Positions 35,479 through 43,554 of a stretch of DNA of 64,000 nt are shown in pieces. The stretch comes from Roseiarcus sp963759955 (GTDB lineage: Bacteria; Pseudomonadota; Alphaproteobacteria; Rhizobiales; Beijerinckiaceae): assembly GCA_963759955.1 (NCBI GenBank), contig CAVXCA010000079.1:28603-92602 (forward strand), in the 5' to 3' direction. The position numbers and the translations under genes were made by a program. The stretch's first letter is position 1. Every line of letters starts with the position of its first letter. The notes beneath the pieces were generated by a model, which saw only the letters and a program-made list of their open reading frames with translations, was not told the origin of the DNA and did not search any database.

Positions 35479-35739
35479 TTAAGCGCGATTTCGGCGCACA
35501 GTCAGGCCGCCATCGCGAAGCGCCGTCGGGCGCCGCTGCGGCTGTCGAATGAAGAGACGCGCGGCGCGAGCGCCGAGCTATGACGACGAAGCAATCCAAG
35601 CGGCGGCTGAGCCGGGGATTGCCGCACTAAGTTGCAATGACGGCCGCGCCGGGGATTGCTGCCCGTGCGACCAAACGCCGCCGTCGAAACAATGGGCCAA
35701 AAAGGTCCGCATAAAACAAACAACGAGAGGGAGAAACCA

Positions 35740-36180
35740 ATGCGAGTGGGCGATTTTCTCAAGGCGAACCGTCAACAGCCCGTCACCTGCACGCCCGAGG
35801 AGAGCGTAGAGGCGGTCGCGGCGCGGCTTAGCGCGCACAACATCGGCGCCATGCCGGTTTGCGGCGCCGGCGGCGCGTTGGTCGGGGTGATTTCCGAGCG
35901 CGACCTGGTCCGGGCCTTCGCCAAGGACAGCGCGCGGCTGCGCGAGAAGCGCGTGCGCGATCTGATGTCGCGCGAAGTGATCACGTGCGCGCCGCAGGAC
36001 AGCACGGCGGTCGCGGAAAAGCTGATGAACGAACATCGCGTTCGCCATTTGCCGGTCGTCGACGGCGCCAAGCTCGTCGGCATGTTGTCGATCCGCGACG
36101 CGATTGTTGCGCGGCTCCACGAAACGCGCGATGAAGTCAACGTTTTGCGCGACGCCGTGATCGCGGCGCGTCACGCCTAG
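35740..36180 (+). CDS. Tandem CBS-domain protein
   Basis: 146 aa from ATG 35740, after GAGAGGGAGA. Two CBS domains: residues ~8-60 (PVTCTPEESVEAVAARLSAH, MPVCGAGGALVGVISERDLV) and ~70-125 (VITCAPQDSTAVAEKLMNEH, LPVVDGAKLVGMLSIRDAIV). Such stand-alone pairs sense adenine nucleotides such as AMP. AprA releases AMP, so a link is possible, but a terminator separates the two genes and CBS proteins are common. No catalytic domain. Confidence 0.92.
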   Translation: MRVGDFLKANRQQPVTCTPEESVEAVAARLSAHNIGAMPVCGAGGALVGVISERDLVRAFAKDSARLREKRVRDLMSREVITCAPQDSTAVAEKLMNEHRVRHLPVVDGAKLVGMLSIRDAIVARLHETRDEVNVLRDAVIAARHA

Positions 36181-36187
36181 AGCGATT

Positions 36188-36308
36188 CCCCCCTTTCCCC
36201 GCTCGCGGGGAGAGGGCAGGGGTGAGGGGCCGGGTGATGACGCACGCCGTTGCGGCGGATCGCCTCGCCCGCCATGTCAGCGTTCTCCCCGCCTGTGGGG
36301 AGAAGGGA
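36188..36308. repeat. GC-rich palindromic intergenic repeat, copy 2
   Basis: TTTCCCCGCTCGCGGGGAGAG followed by GGCAGGGGTGAGGGGCCGGG, then ~60 bases and a second hairpin CTCCCCGCCTGTGGGGAG. It is nearly identical in parts to the copy at 60904 and sits between the CBS and YkgJ genes. Confidence 0.7.
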
Positions 36309-36344
36309 CTTGGCGTGGCGTCAAGTCGAATGTGAAGGAAGCGG

Positions 36345-37322
36345 ATGTCAAATTCCAACAGCGGCGGCAATCCGCATGACGAGGCCGGCGCGCTAGCGGC
36401 GGAAGAGCGAGCCCAGGCCGACGCGGAAGAGCAGCGCCGCCAGGCCGAAACCGATCTCGACGTCCCGATCGTCTCCGCGTTGAAGGAATTGACCGCCAGT
36501 CCGGTGGTGCCGGTGCGGCTCACCGCGGGCGACTCCTTCTGCTTTTCGTGCCATTCCGGCGTTTCCTGCTGGAACGAATGCTGCCACGACACCGACATCA
36601 CCCTGACGCCTTACGATCTCATTCGTCTCGCGCGCCATCTCGATCTGAAGCCGGGCGAAGTCGGGCGCATGTTCGGAACGCCAGGCGTTCACGAAGCCTC
36701 GGGCATGCCGGTGCTCAAGCTCAAGCGCGTCGACAAGGGTGAGGAAAAGCGCCCCTGCGTGTTCCTGGAGGGCAAGAGCGGCTGCTTCGTCTATGCCGAT
36801 CGGCCGGCGGCCTGCCGCTACTATCCGCTCGGCCTCGCCTCGGTGAAGATGAAAGGGCACGATGCGCCGGAGGACTTCTACTTCCTCGTCAAGGAGGCAC
36901 ACTGCAAAGGCCACGACGAGGCTCGCGAGCGGACGGTCGCCGAGTTTCGCGCCGACGAGGGCGTCGAGGCCTACGACGAGGCGAACCGCGGCTGGATTTA
37001 CATCCTGATGAAGCTCGCTTCGTGGAAATCGCTCGGCGGGCCGTGGGGCAAGGAGCCTGACGAGCGCACCCGCAAGATGTTCTTCATGGCGACGACGGAT
37101 CTCGACGCCTTCCGCAAGTTCGTCTTCGAAACCAGTTTCCTCGATCGCTATGCGGTCGCCGCCGACATGCGGCCCAAGCTCGCCACCGATTACGAGGCGC
37201 TGCTCGCGCTGGCGCTCGATTGGCTGCGCGCGATCCTGTTCAACGAGCCGACGCTGCCGCTGCGCGAAGACGTGCTGCAAGGGGCAATCGCGTCCGCGCG
37301 CGCCGGCCTCGGCGGGACGTGA
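36345..37322 (+). CDS. YkgJ-family cysteine cluster protein
   Basis: 325 aa. After a charged ~45-residue N-terminus the YkgJ core reads FCFSCHSGVSCWNECCHDTD, then LTPYDLIRLARHL, CVFLEGKSGCFVYADRPAACRYYPLG and EAHCKGHDEA. These cysteines are proposed to bind zinc or an iron-sulfur cluster; function is not established. It is larger than most family members because of a helical C-terminal ~130 residues. GGAAG precedes the ATG. It lies upstream of nifA on the same strand, but ~260 bases and a composition change separate them. Confidence 0.85.
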   Translation: MSNSNSGGNPHDEAGALAAEERAQADAEEQRRQAETDLDVPIVSALKELTASPVVPVRLTAGDSFCFSCHSGVSCWNECCHDTDITLTPYDLIRLARHLDLKPGEVGRMFGTPGVHEASGMPVLKLKRVDKGEEKRPCVFLEGKSGCFVYADRPAACRYYPLGLASVKMKGHDAPEDFYFLVKEAHCKGHDEARERTVAEFRADEGVEAYDEANRGWIYILMKLASWKSLGGPWGKEPDERTRKMFFMATTDLDAFRKFVFETSFLDRYAVAADMRPKLATDYEALLALALDWLRAILFNEPTLPLREDVLQGAIASARAGLGGT

Positions 37323-37585
37323 AAGGCGCGGCGGGCAGCCCTCGAACGCGGCCTACCGACCCTCGGTTTGGCGTCTGAATTCGCCTCGCGTCCCGTTCCT
37401 TTGAGCGGGCGCCAGGGCGGAATTGTCAGAATTGCCGGCCGGGTTCCGTTCTATCCGCAGGCATCGATCCGTGCATGCTGGTGAATTCGTCATAGTTCGA
37501 ACGTCTAACCGCATGTCGAAACGGAATTGCGGCTGCTGTTTTATTGGGCGCCATAAGCTTTGCAAAACCGGGCCAAAATTCAATC

Positions 37586-37744
37586 ATGCCGTTTTCTTGT
37601 TCACTGTGCAAAAAATATAGCTTTGACCTTGCGGCTTCGCAATGTCAGAAATGTTCCAAAGACGACAAAACCGGCGCGCCATTTCGATGGGCGCCGCGCC
37701 GATCGCGAGCGGGCCTCGCGACAGATTCGAAGGTTGGGACATGA
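37586..37744 (+). CDS. Small CxxC/CxxC protein overlapping the nifA start
   Basis: 52 aa. The N-terminal half carries two CxxC pairs (FSCSLCKKYSFDLAASQCQKC), a zinc-ribbon or rubredoxin-like knuckle; the rest is basic. Its TGA overlaps the nifA ATG as ATGA (37741-37744), the usual sign of translational coupling. No strong ribosome binding site is seen at ATG 37586, and the frame is open from a TTG at 37544. If nifA started at 37642 instead, this frame would be fortuitous. Function unknown; a redox or metal input to NifA expression is only a guess. Confidence 0.45.
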   Translation: MPFSCSLCKKYSFDLAASQCQKCSKDDKTGAPFRWAPRRSRAGLATDSKVGT

Positions 37745-39459
37745 CCGCGCTGGTAACGGGCGCCCCGACGGTGAAAGTGTCTTCCTACAAAGACATCGCG
37801 CTTACGGGCGTCTATGAGATTTCGAAGATCCTGACGACGCCGCAACCGCTCGACCACGGCATGGCGGGCGTGATCGCGGTTTTGTCCTCGTTCATGCAGA
37901 TGCGGCGCGGCTACATCCTCGTGCTCGACGAGGCCGGAGAGCCGGAACTCGCCGCCGCGATGGGCGACGGCGATTCCAAGCCGTTGCACTCCAAGTCGAT
38001 CGTGCCGCAGTCGGTCATCGACCAGATCGTCGCCACCGGCGTTCCGCTCGTGGTCGAGAACATCGCCAACCATTCGCTCTTCACCCGGTCGGCTTACCTT
38101 ATGCTGTCGACTCCGCGCACGATGGTCAGTTTCATCGGCGTGCCGGTCAAGGCGGACGGCAAGGTTCGCGGGGTTCTGACCGTCGACCGCGAATGGGACG
38201 GACGGTTGCAGTTCCGTCTCGACGACGACGTTCGCCTGCTGACGATGGTCGCCAATCTGATCGGACAGGCGATCCGCATGCATGCGCTCGTCGCGCGCGA
38301 TCGCGGCCGGCTCATTCTGGAGACGCATCGGCTCGAAAAGGAATTGTCGGAGGTGCGCGAAGCCTTGCCGACGCCGGCGCCCCATCCCAAGGCGACGCAC
38401 CATGCCGGCATCATCGGCTCGAGCCCGGTCATTCGGGCGCTGCTCGACCGCATCGAAGCCGTCGCGCGCTCCAACGCCACCGTTCTGCTGCGCGGCGAAA
38501 CGGGCACCGGCAAAGAATTGTTCGCGCACGCCATCCATCAGGCTTCGCCGCGGCGCAAGGCGCCGTTCGTCAAGGTCAATTGCGCCGCGCTTCCCGAGTC
38601 GGTGATCGAATCGGAATTGTTCGGCCACGAAAAAGGGGCGTTCACCGGAGCGGTCAACCAGCGCATCGGGCGGTTCGAACTGGCCCACGGCGGCACGCTG
38701 TTTCTCGACGAGATCGGCGAAATCTCGCCCTCCTTCCAGGCCAAGCTGCTGCGCGTGCTGCAAGAGGGGGAGTTCGAGCGGGTCGGCGGCTCCAAGACCA
38801 TCAAGACCTCGGTGAGAATCATCTGCGCGACCAATCGCAACCTCGAGGAAGCGGTGCTCAAGCGCGAATTTCGCGCCGATCTCTACTATCGCATCAATGT
38901 CGTCACGCTGCTCTTGCCGCCGTTGCGCGACCGCTCGGGCGACATTCCCGCGTTGGCGAAGGTCTTCCTCGACCGCTTCTCGGCCGAGAACGGCCGACGG
39001 CTGACGCTCACCCCGCGCGTCGCCGAAATCCTGTCCGCGTGCGCTTTTCCCGGCAACATCCGCGAACTCGAGAACTGCGTGCGGCGCACGGCGGCGCTGG
39101 CGGCGGGCGACGAAATCGTTCCCGCTGATCTCGCGTGCCAGCAGGACGTATGCCTGTCCGCGACGTTGTGGAAAGGACACGGCGCCGCGATGGGGCTGGA
39201 GCCGCCGCTTTCGCGCCGCATCGGCGAAAGCGACGCGGCGCTGTTTCCGATTGTTTCGTCCGGCGACGCCAAGGCGGCCTGTCCCTCGCCGAACGCCTGC
39301 CCGGTCTCCAATCCGCAGCTCGGCGAGAAAGAGCGGTTGATCGACGCGATGGAGCGCTCCGGCTGGGTCCAGGCCAAGGCCGCCCGGCTGCTGTCGATCA
39401 CGCCGCGCCAAATGGGATACGCGCTGCGCAAACACGACATCGAGCTGAAGAAACTGTGA
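37741..39459 (+). CDS. nifA: NifA, sigma54-dependent activator of nif genes (O2-sensitive type)
   Basis: 572 aa from ATG 37741 (AAGGT 8 bases upstream; in-frame ATG 37642 is an alternative). Residues ~20-185 form a GAF domain; ~215-450 the AAA+ domain with Walker A GETGTGKE (252-259), the sigma54-contact GAFTGA and Walker B LFLDEIG; the C-terminal helix-turn-helix is AKAARLLSITPRQMGYALRK. Cys434-X11-Cys446 and Cys466-X4-Cys471 are the metal-binding cysteines of the oxygen-sensitive alphaproteobacterial NifA class. It would bind the TGT-N10-ACA sites seen in this window. Confidence 0.97.
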   Translation: MTALVTGAPTVKVSSYKDIALTGVYEISKILTTPQPLDHGMAGVIAVLSSFMQMRRGYILVLDEAGEPELAAAMGDGDSKPLHSKSIVPQSVIDQIVATGVPLVVENIANHSLFTRSAYLMLSTPRTMVSFIGVPVKADGKVRGVLTVDREWDGRLQFRLDDDVRLLTMVANLIGQAIRMHALVARDRGRLILETHRLEKELSEVREALPTPAPHPKATHHAGIIGSSPVIRALLDRIEAVARSNATVLLRGETGTGKELFAHAIHQASPRRKAPFVKVNCAALPESVIESELFGHEKGAFTGAVNQRIGRFELAHGGTLFLDEIGEISPSFQAKLLRVLQEGEFERVGGSKTIKTSVRIICATNRNLEEAVLKREFRADLYYRINVVTLLLPPLRDRSGDIPALAKVFLDRFSAENGRRLTLTPRVAEILSACAFPGNIRELENCVRRTAALAAGDEIVPADLACQQDVCLSATLWKGHGAAMGLEPPLSRRIGESDAALFPIVSSGDAKAACPSPNACPVSNPQLGEKERLIDAMERSGWVQAKAARLLSITPRQMGYALRKHDIELKKL

Positions 39460-39480
39460 GCGGCGCGCGCCCGACACGTT

Positions 39481-39496
39481 TGTCGCGGGAGCGACA
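39481..39496. promoter_or_regulatory. NifA upstream activator site for nifB
   Basis: TGT-CGCGGGAGCG-ACA matches the TGT-N10-ACA consensus and lies 73 bases before the -24 element of the nifB promoter. Confidence 0.9.
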
Positions 39497-39568
39497 ATAT
39501 GTGCGAGGCCTGACCAAGACGTTTCCCGGCGTCAGGCATAAGTAGCTGTTTTAACTAGACATATGAGG

Positions 39569-39583
39569 TGGCACGGCGATTGC
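39569..39583 (+). promoter_or_regulatory. Sigma54 (-24/-12) promoter of nifB
   Basis: TGGCACGGCGATTGC matches TGGCAC-N5-TTGC exactly and ends 35 bases before the nifB ATG. Confidence 0.93.
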
Positions 39584-39618
39584 GCCGGGCGGCGGGCGCT
39601 TATTTCGCGGAGGCCGCC

Positions 39619-41088
39619 ATGCTCTCTCTCGACGACCTGCTTCAGCCGATCGACTTGGACGCTATGCGCGCCAAACTGGCGGACGGCGGATGCCAATCCT
39701 CGTCTTGCGGCAGCTCCGCCAAGCCTCAGGACATGGACGAGGCGACCTGGGAGCGGATCAAGGACCACCCCTGCTATTCGGAAGAGGCGCATCATTATTT
39801 CGCGCGCATGCACGTCGCCGTTGCGCCCGCCTGCAACATCCAGTGCAACTATTGCAACCGCAAGTACGATTGCGCCAACGAGAGCCGGCCTGGGGTCGTC
39901 TCGGAAAAGCTGACTCCGGACGAAGCGTTTCGCAAAGTCGTCGCCGTCGCCAACGAGGTTCCCCAGCTCTCGGTGCTCGGCATCGCCGGACCCGGCGACG
40001 CCTGCTACGACTGGAAGAAGGCGAAGGCGACCTTCGAGCGCGTCGCCGGCGAGATCCCCGACATCAAGCTCTGCATCTCCACCAACGGACTGATGTTGCC
40101 GGACCACGTCGACGAACTGGCGGCGATGAACGTCGACCACGTGACGATCACGATCAACATGGTCGACCCGGCGATCGGCGCGAAAATCTATCCGTGGATC
40201 TTCTTCCGCGGCGCGCGCCACACCGGGCAGGACGCCTCGCGCATCCTGCACGAGCGGCAGATGCTCGGGCTCGAAATGCTGACCGCGCGCGGCATTCTGA
40301 CGAAGATCAATTCGGTGATGATCCCCGGCGTCAACGACGAGCACCTCGTCGAGGTCAACCGATGGGTCAAGGAGCGCGGCGCCTTCCTTCACAACGTCAT
40401 GCCGCTGATCTCCGATCCCGCGCACGGCACCCACTACGGCCTCACCGGTCAGCGCGGCCCCACCGCGATGGAGCTCAAGGCGCTGCAGGACAAGCTCGAC
40501 GGGGGCGCCAAGCTGATGCGCCATTGCCGCCAGTGCCGCGCCGATGCGGTCGGCCTGCTCGGCGAGGATCGCGGCCAGGAATTCACCCGCGATCTGTTGC
40601 CCGAAGAAGTCGCCTACGATCCCTCGAAACGCGCGGCGTATCGGGAGGTGGTGGCGCGCGAGCGCGGCGACCACGTCGCGGCGAAGAATGCGGCGCTGGG
40701 CGAGGTCAAGACCTTGGGCGTCGCCGGCGCGCTGCTCGTCGCCGTCGCCACCAAGGGGGGCGGCCGGATCAACGTTCATTTCGGCCATGCGACGGAATTC
40801 CAGGTCTATCAGGCGGACGCGAAGGGCATCACGTTCGTCGGCCATCGCAAGGTCGAAAGCTATTGCGAAGGCGGCTTCGGCGAGGACGCGACGCTGGATA
40901 GCGTCATCGCCGCGCTCGAAGGCGTCGATGCCGTGCTGTGCGCGAAAATCGGCGATTGCCCCAGGGAGCAACTGGAGGCGGCCGGGCTCGAAGTCACCGA
41001 CGCCTACGCCCACGACTACATCGAAACCTCGATCGCCGCGCTCTATCAGGCGCGCTTCGGGACGACGGAGCTTGCGCTGCGGGCCTGA
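39619..41088 (+). CDS. nifB: NifB, radical SAM FeMo-cofactor precursor synthase
   Basis: 489 aa from ATG 39619, GGAGG 7 bases upstream. The radical SAM motif is CNIQCNYC (CX3CX2C) within a Cys-rich N-terminal region; C-terminal residues ~385-475 are a NifX/NafY-like domain (VATKGGGRINVHFGHATEF). It fuses two 4Fe-4S clusters and inserts carbide to make NifB-co. HCRQCRADAVGLLGEDR supplies further cluster ligands. Head of a nifB-fdxN-nifZ-nifT-SIR2 operon under NifA/sigma54 control. Confidence 0.98.
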   Translation: MLSLDDLLQPIDLDAMRAKLADGGCQSSSCGSSAKPQDMDEATWERIKDHPCYSEEAHHYFARMHVAVAPACNIQCNYCNRKYDCANESRPGVVSEKLTPDEAFRKVVAVANEVPQLSVLGIAGPGDACYDWKKAKATFERVAGEIPDIKLCISTNGLMLPDHVDELAAMNVDHVTITINMVDPAIGAKIYPWIFFRGARHTGQDASRILHERQMLGLEMLTARGILTKINSVMIPGVNDEHLVEVNRWVKERGAFLHNVMPLISDPAHGTHYGLTGQRGPTAMELKALQDKLDGGAKLMRHCRQCRADAVGLLGEDRGQEFTRDLLPEEVAYDPSKRAAYREVVARERGDHVAAKNAALGEVKTLGVAGALLVAVATKGGGRINVHFGHATEFQVYQADAKGITFVGHRKVESYCEGGFGEDATLDSVIAALEGVDAVLCAKIGDCPREQLEAAGLEVTDAYAHDYIETSIAALYQARFGTTELALRA

Positions 41089-41131
41089 AGCCGAAGCGCC
41101 AAGAAGACGGTTGTAAAAAAGGAGAAGTCAA

Positions 41132-41332
41132 ATGGCCTATCAGATCATCGCGTCTCAGTGCACGGTGTGCGGCGCTTGCGAATTCGAATGCCCCAACGCC
41201 GCCATTCGCATGAAAGGCGACATGTACATCATCGATCCCGCCAAGTGCCAGGAATGCGAGGGCGCGTTCGACAAGCCGCAATGCGTGGAAGTCTGCCCGG
41301 TGCCGAAGACCTGCGTGCCGGCGAAGCACTGA
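41132..41332 (+). CDS. fdxN: FdxN-like 2[4Fe-4S] ferredoxin
   Basis: 66 aa. Two cluster motifs: CTVCGACEFECP and CQECEGAFDKPQCVEVCP, the second with the insertion typical of nif-linked ferredoxins. It likely donates electrons to nitrogenase or to NifB. AAAAAAGGAG precedes the ATG. 43 bases after nifB in the same operon. Confidence 0.95.
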   Translation: MAYQIIASQCTVCGACEFECPNAAIRMKGDMYIIDPAKCQECEGAFDKPQCVEVCPVPKTCVPAKH

Positions 41333-41374
41333 CGCGCTCGGGGCGAACGCGTCGAATTCGGGGAGACAAGGGCC

Positions 41375-41668
41375 ATGGGACTCGGCCGCGAACAGAGCGT
41401 CGAAATCTTCAGCGAGCCCATCTACGCGCCCGGCGCCAAGGTCGTCTCGCGCAAGCACGTGAAGAACGACGGCACCTATCCCCTGAAGGATATCGGCGAG
41501 ATCCTGGTGAAGAAGGGCGACGTCGGCTACGTGCGCGACATCGGCAGTTTCCTGCAACAATTCTACATCTACGCCGTCGAGTGGGTCGATCGCGGCACGA
41601 TCGTCGGCATGCGCGGCAAGGAACTGGCGCCCTTCGAGGCGGCGGAAGCGAAAGGGCTCCTGCGATGA
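41375..41668 (+). CDS. nifZ: NifZ, nitrogenase P-cluster maturation protein
   Basis: 97 aa. The conserved core ALSO seen in other NifZ proteins includes IYAPGAKVVSRKHVKNDGT, LVKKGDVGYVRDIGSFLQ and YAVEWVDRGTIVGMRGKEL. NifZ helps form the second P-cluster of the MoFe protein. GGGGAGA precedes the ATG. Its last codon overlaps the nifT start as ATGA. Confidence 0.95.
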   Translation: MGLGREQSVEIFSEPIYAPGAKVVSRKHVKNDGTYPLKDIGEILVKKGDVGYVRDIGSFLQQFYIYAVEWVDRGTIVGMRGKELAPFEAAEAKGLLR

Positions 41669-41880
41669 AAGTGATGATCCGCCAGACGCCGAAGGGGCTC
41701 ACCGCCTACGTGGCCAAGAAGGATCTCGAAGAGCTGATCGTCGAGAGCGAGCGCGATCCCGTTTGGGGCGGCTGGGTCAAGCTGAAGAACGGCTGGACGC
41801 TCGCTCTTCCCGAAATGCCGACCGGCGCCAAACTGCCGGTCACCGTCAATGCGACCCGCGTCGGAGGCGAGGATGCATGA
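41665..41880 (+). CDS. nifT: NifT (FixU) family protein
   Basis: 71 aa. MKVMIRQTPKGLTAYVAKKD and GGWVKLKNGWTLALPEMP are the NifT/FixU signature. It is a small beta-rich protein of unresolved function, regularly found beside nifZ. It overlaps nifZ by 4 bases and the SIR2 gene by 8 bases. Confidence 0.93.
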   Translation: MKVMIRQTPKGLTAYVAKKDLEELIVESERDPVWGGWVKLKNGWTLALPEMPTGAKLPVTVNATRVGGEDA

Positions 41881-42745
41881 CGCCGCGCTCTCGCCAAGCG
41901 AGAGCCACGCCGGCCAGAGCGTCGAGGCGCTGATCGCGCAAGTGGCCGCAGGGGTTCGCGCCGGCGAGGTCATTCCTTATCTCGGCCCGGGAATCCTCGC
42001 CTGCGCCGACGATCGGGCGCCGGTCCCGGTCGCCCCGGAAGCGGTCGCGTTCGAGCTGAACCGGCGCGCGCCGGCGCCGGGACGAATCCGCTCCGACATG
42101 GGAGCGGTCGCGCAATACATCGAGCAGCGCCGTCATCGCAAAACCTTGGTTTCCCTGATGGCGCAGGTCTTCGAGGCGCGCGTCGCGCCGACGCCTCTGC
42201 ACCAAGCGCTGGCGCGCCTGGAGATCCCGCTGATCGTCGACACCTGGTACGACGACGCGATGCGCAACGCGCTCGCCGAGCGGACGGATTGGGTCGAGAT
42301 CCAGGGCGTCGCCCGCGCCCTCGAAGACTCGGACGTGTGGTTTCGCAGCTACGGGTCGTCGGGCGAACCTTGTCCGATCGCGGCCGTCGGCGCGGCGCGA
42401 ACCCTTCTCTACAAGCCGCATGGCGCGGCGGCGCCCGCGCGCAACTTCCTCGTCGCCGACAGCGACTACGTCGAAGTCCTCACCGAGATCGACATCCAGA
42501 GCCCCATTCCGGACGTCGTCAAGACTTTGCGCACGGAGCGCGGCTTCGCGTTCATAGGGTGCCGCTTCCACGACCAGATGCTGCGCACCTACGCGCGCCA
42601 GATCGCCAAGCGTTCGCGCGGGCCGTATTTCGTCTTCGTCAACGAAGGCGAGCCGACCCGCAACGAGATCAGGTTCTTCGCCGAGATCGGCGCGATCCTG
42701 ATCGAAGCGCCGGAAAGCCGGCTGCTCGACTATCTCGAGGCGTAA
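41873..42745 (+). CDS. SIR2-like domain protein in the nifB operon
   Basis: 290 aa from ATG 41873, inside the end of nifT with GGAGGCGAG upstream. The fold resembles SIR2_2 proteins: VIPYLGPGIL near residue 38 in place of the usual GAGxS loop, then LHQALARLEIPLIVDTWYDD, LYKPHGAA, FLVADSDYVEVL and GFAFIGCRFHDQMLRTY. No sirtuin zinc cysteines or catalytic His motif are obvious, so NAD hydrolase or deacylase activity is uncertain. Overlap with nifT shows it belongs to the nif operon. Related proteins occur in other nif islands as I recall. Confidence 0.8.
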   Translation: MHDAALSPSESHAGQSVEALIAQVAAGVRAGEVIPYLGPGILACADDRAPVPVAPEAVAFELNRRAPAPGRIRSDMGAVAQYIEQRRHRKTLVSLMAQVFEARVAPTPLHQALARLEIPLIVDTWYDDAMRNALAERTDWVEIQGVARALEDSDVWFRSYGSSGEPCPIAAVGAARTLLYKPHGAAAPARNFLVADSDYVEVLTEIDIQSPIPDVVKTLRTERGFAFIGCRFHDQMLRTYARQIAKRSRGPYFVFVNEGEPTRNEIRFFAEIGAILIEAPESRLLDYLEA

Positions 42746-42779
42746 GAGCGCGCGGGGGCGAGCGCGCTCTCTTGGTCCT

Positions 42780-43145
42780 TCACGCGCCGCCGGGAGCGCC
42801 GCTGAACTTCACCAGGATGTCCTGGTCGCGCACGATGTACTGGCAGGCGAGCCGATATTTCGGCGCGACGTCGTCGATCTCGGCGCGCTCGATCTCTTCC
42901 GTCGTGATGCGACCGAGGCCCTTCAGCATCAGCTTCTCCTTCTCGGTGAGCAGCGAGCCCATCGTCTTGCCGGTCAGGGTGACGACCTCGATCAGGCAGG
43001 AGCCGCAATTGCCGTCTTTGCAATCGAAGGGGATGGGGATCTTGTTGGCTTCGGCGAGCGACAAAATCGTGCGCCGATCTCCCGCGATCGCGTAGACGGT
43101 CACGTCCTTGTGGAGGATGGGCGAGGAGAAGGTGACGTTCGGCAT
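42780..43145 (-). CDS. Nif-associated 2Fe-2S ferredoxin (adrenodoxin-like)
   Basis: 121 aa. The 2Fe-2S ligands are in FDCKDGNCGSCLIEV (C-X4-5-C-X2-C) with the fourth Cys in YRLACQYIV. The remaining sequence (MGSLLTEKEKLMLKGLGRIT) resembles ferredoxins placed next to nifH in many alphaproteobacteria. It is transcribed away from nifH and has its own sigma54-like element at 43192-43206. Probable electron donor in nitrogen fixation or cofactor assembly. Confidence 0.9.
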   Translation of the reverse strand: MPNVTFSSPILHKDVTVYAIAGDRRTILSLAEANKIPIPFDCKDGNCGSCLIEVVTLTGKTMGSLLTEKEKLMLKGLGRITTEEIERAEIDDVAPKYRLACQYIVRDQDILVKFSGAPGGA

Positions 43146-43191
43146 GAGTGACCTCTGGATTTGAGTGGGTCATGGGACCGGCGCCGCCTCA

Positions 43192-43206
43192 GCAAGCCGC
43201 GTACCG
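43192..43206 (-). promoter_or_regulatory. Sigma54-like promoter of the 2Fe-2S ferredoxin gene
   Basis: On the minus strand CGGTACGCGGCTTGC keeps the invariant GG-N10-GC of -24/-12 elements with two changes in the -24 box. It lies ~47 bases before the ferredoxin start. Confidence 0.6.
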
Positions 43207-43367
43207 CGGTAAGCAAGGCCGCAGAGCCGCCTCGCGCGGCTTTGTCGCGACAGACGCCGACGCTTTGCGCCCACGGCGGTCGCAAGCGCGACAAAGGATG
43301 TCGGCCGCGGCGGGTGTTTCCAGCGCGTCCATCGCCCGCCGCGCGCAACACGCTCTGTCGCGCGTTT

Positions 43368-43383
43368 TGTCGCGGCCCCGACA
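43368..43383. promoter_or_regulatory. NifA upstream activator site for nifH
   Basis: TGT-CGCGGCCCCG-ACA fits TGT-N10-ACA and is 86 bases before the nifH -24 element. It may also serve the divergent ferredoxin gene. Confidence 0.9.
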
Positions 43384-43468
43384 GTTTCGTCGTGCAAGGC
43401 GCGCTGCGCGCCTGCCGCCTGTGATCGTAACATATTGATTTATATAAATATTCAAGCCAGGCCAAACG

Positions 43469-43483
43469 TGGCACGCGGCTTGC
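43469..43483 (+). promoter_or_regulatory. Sigma54 (-24/-12) promoter of nifHDK
   Basis: TGGCACGCGGCTTGC is a perfect TGGCAC-N5-TTGC element, 71 bases before the nifH ATG. Confidence 0.95.
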
Positions 43484-43554
43484 GGTCTTGAGGCCAGCGG
43501 CGACGACGCGTTGCTCGCCGGGGAATTGGGCCCAAGCAACATCAGGAGAAAACG

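Noticed and set aside
37645..39477. 610-codon open frame antisense to nifA
   Set aside because: Mirror frame of a well-conserved gene; no recognisable protein features.
43233..43243. Second NifA site near TGTCGCGACA upstream of the divergent ferredoxin
   Set aside because: The TGT and ACA are only 4 bases apart, not 10, so it does not fit the activator consensus.
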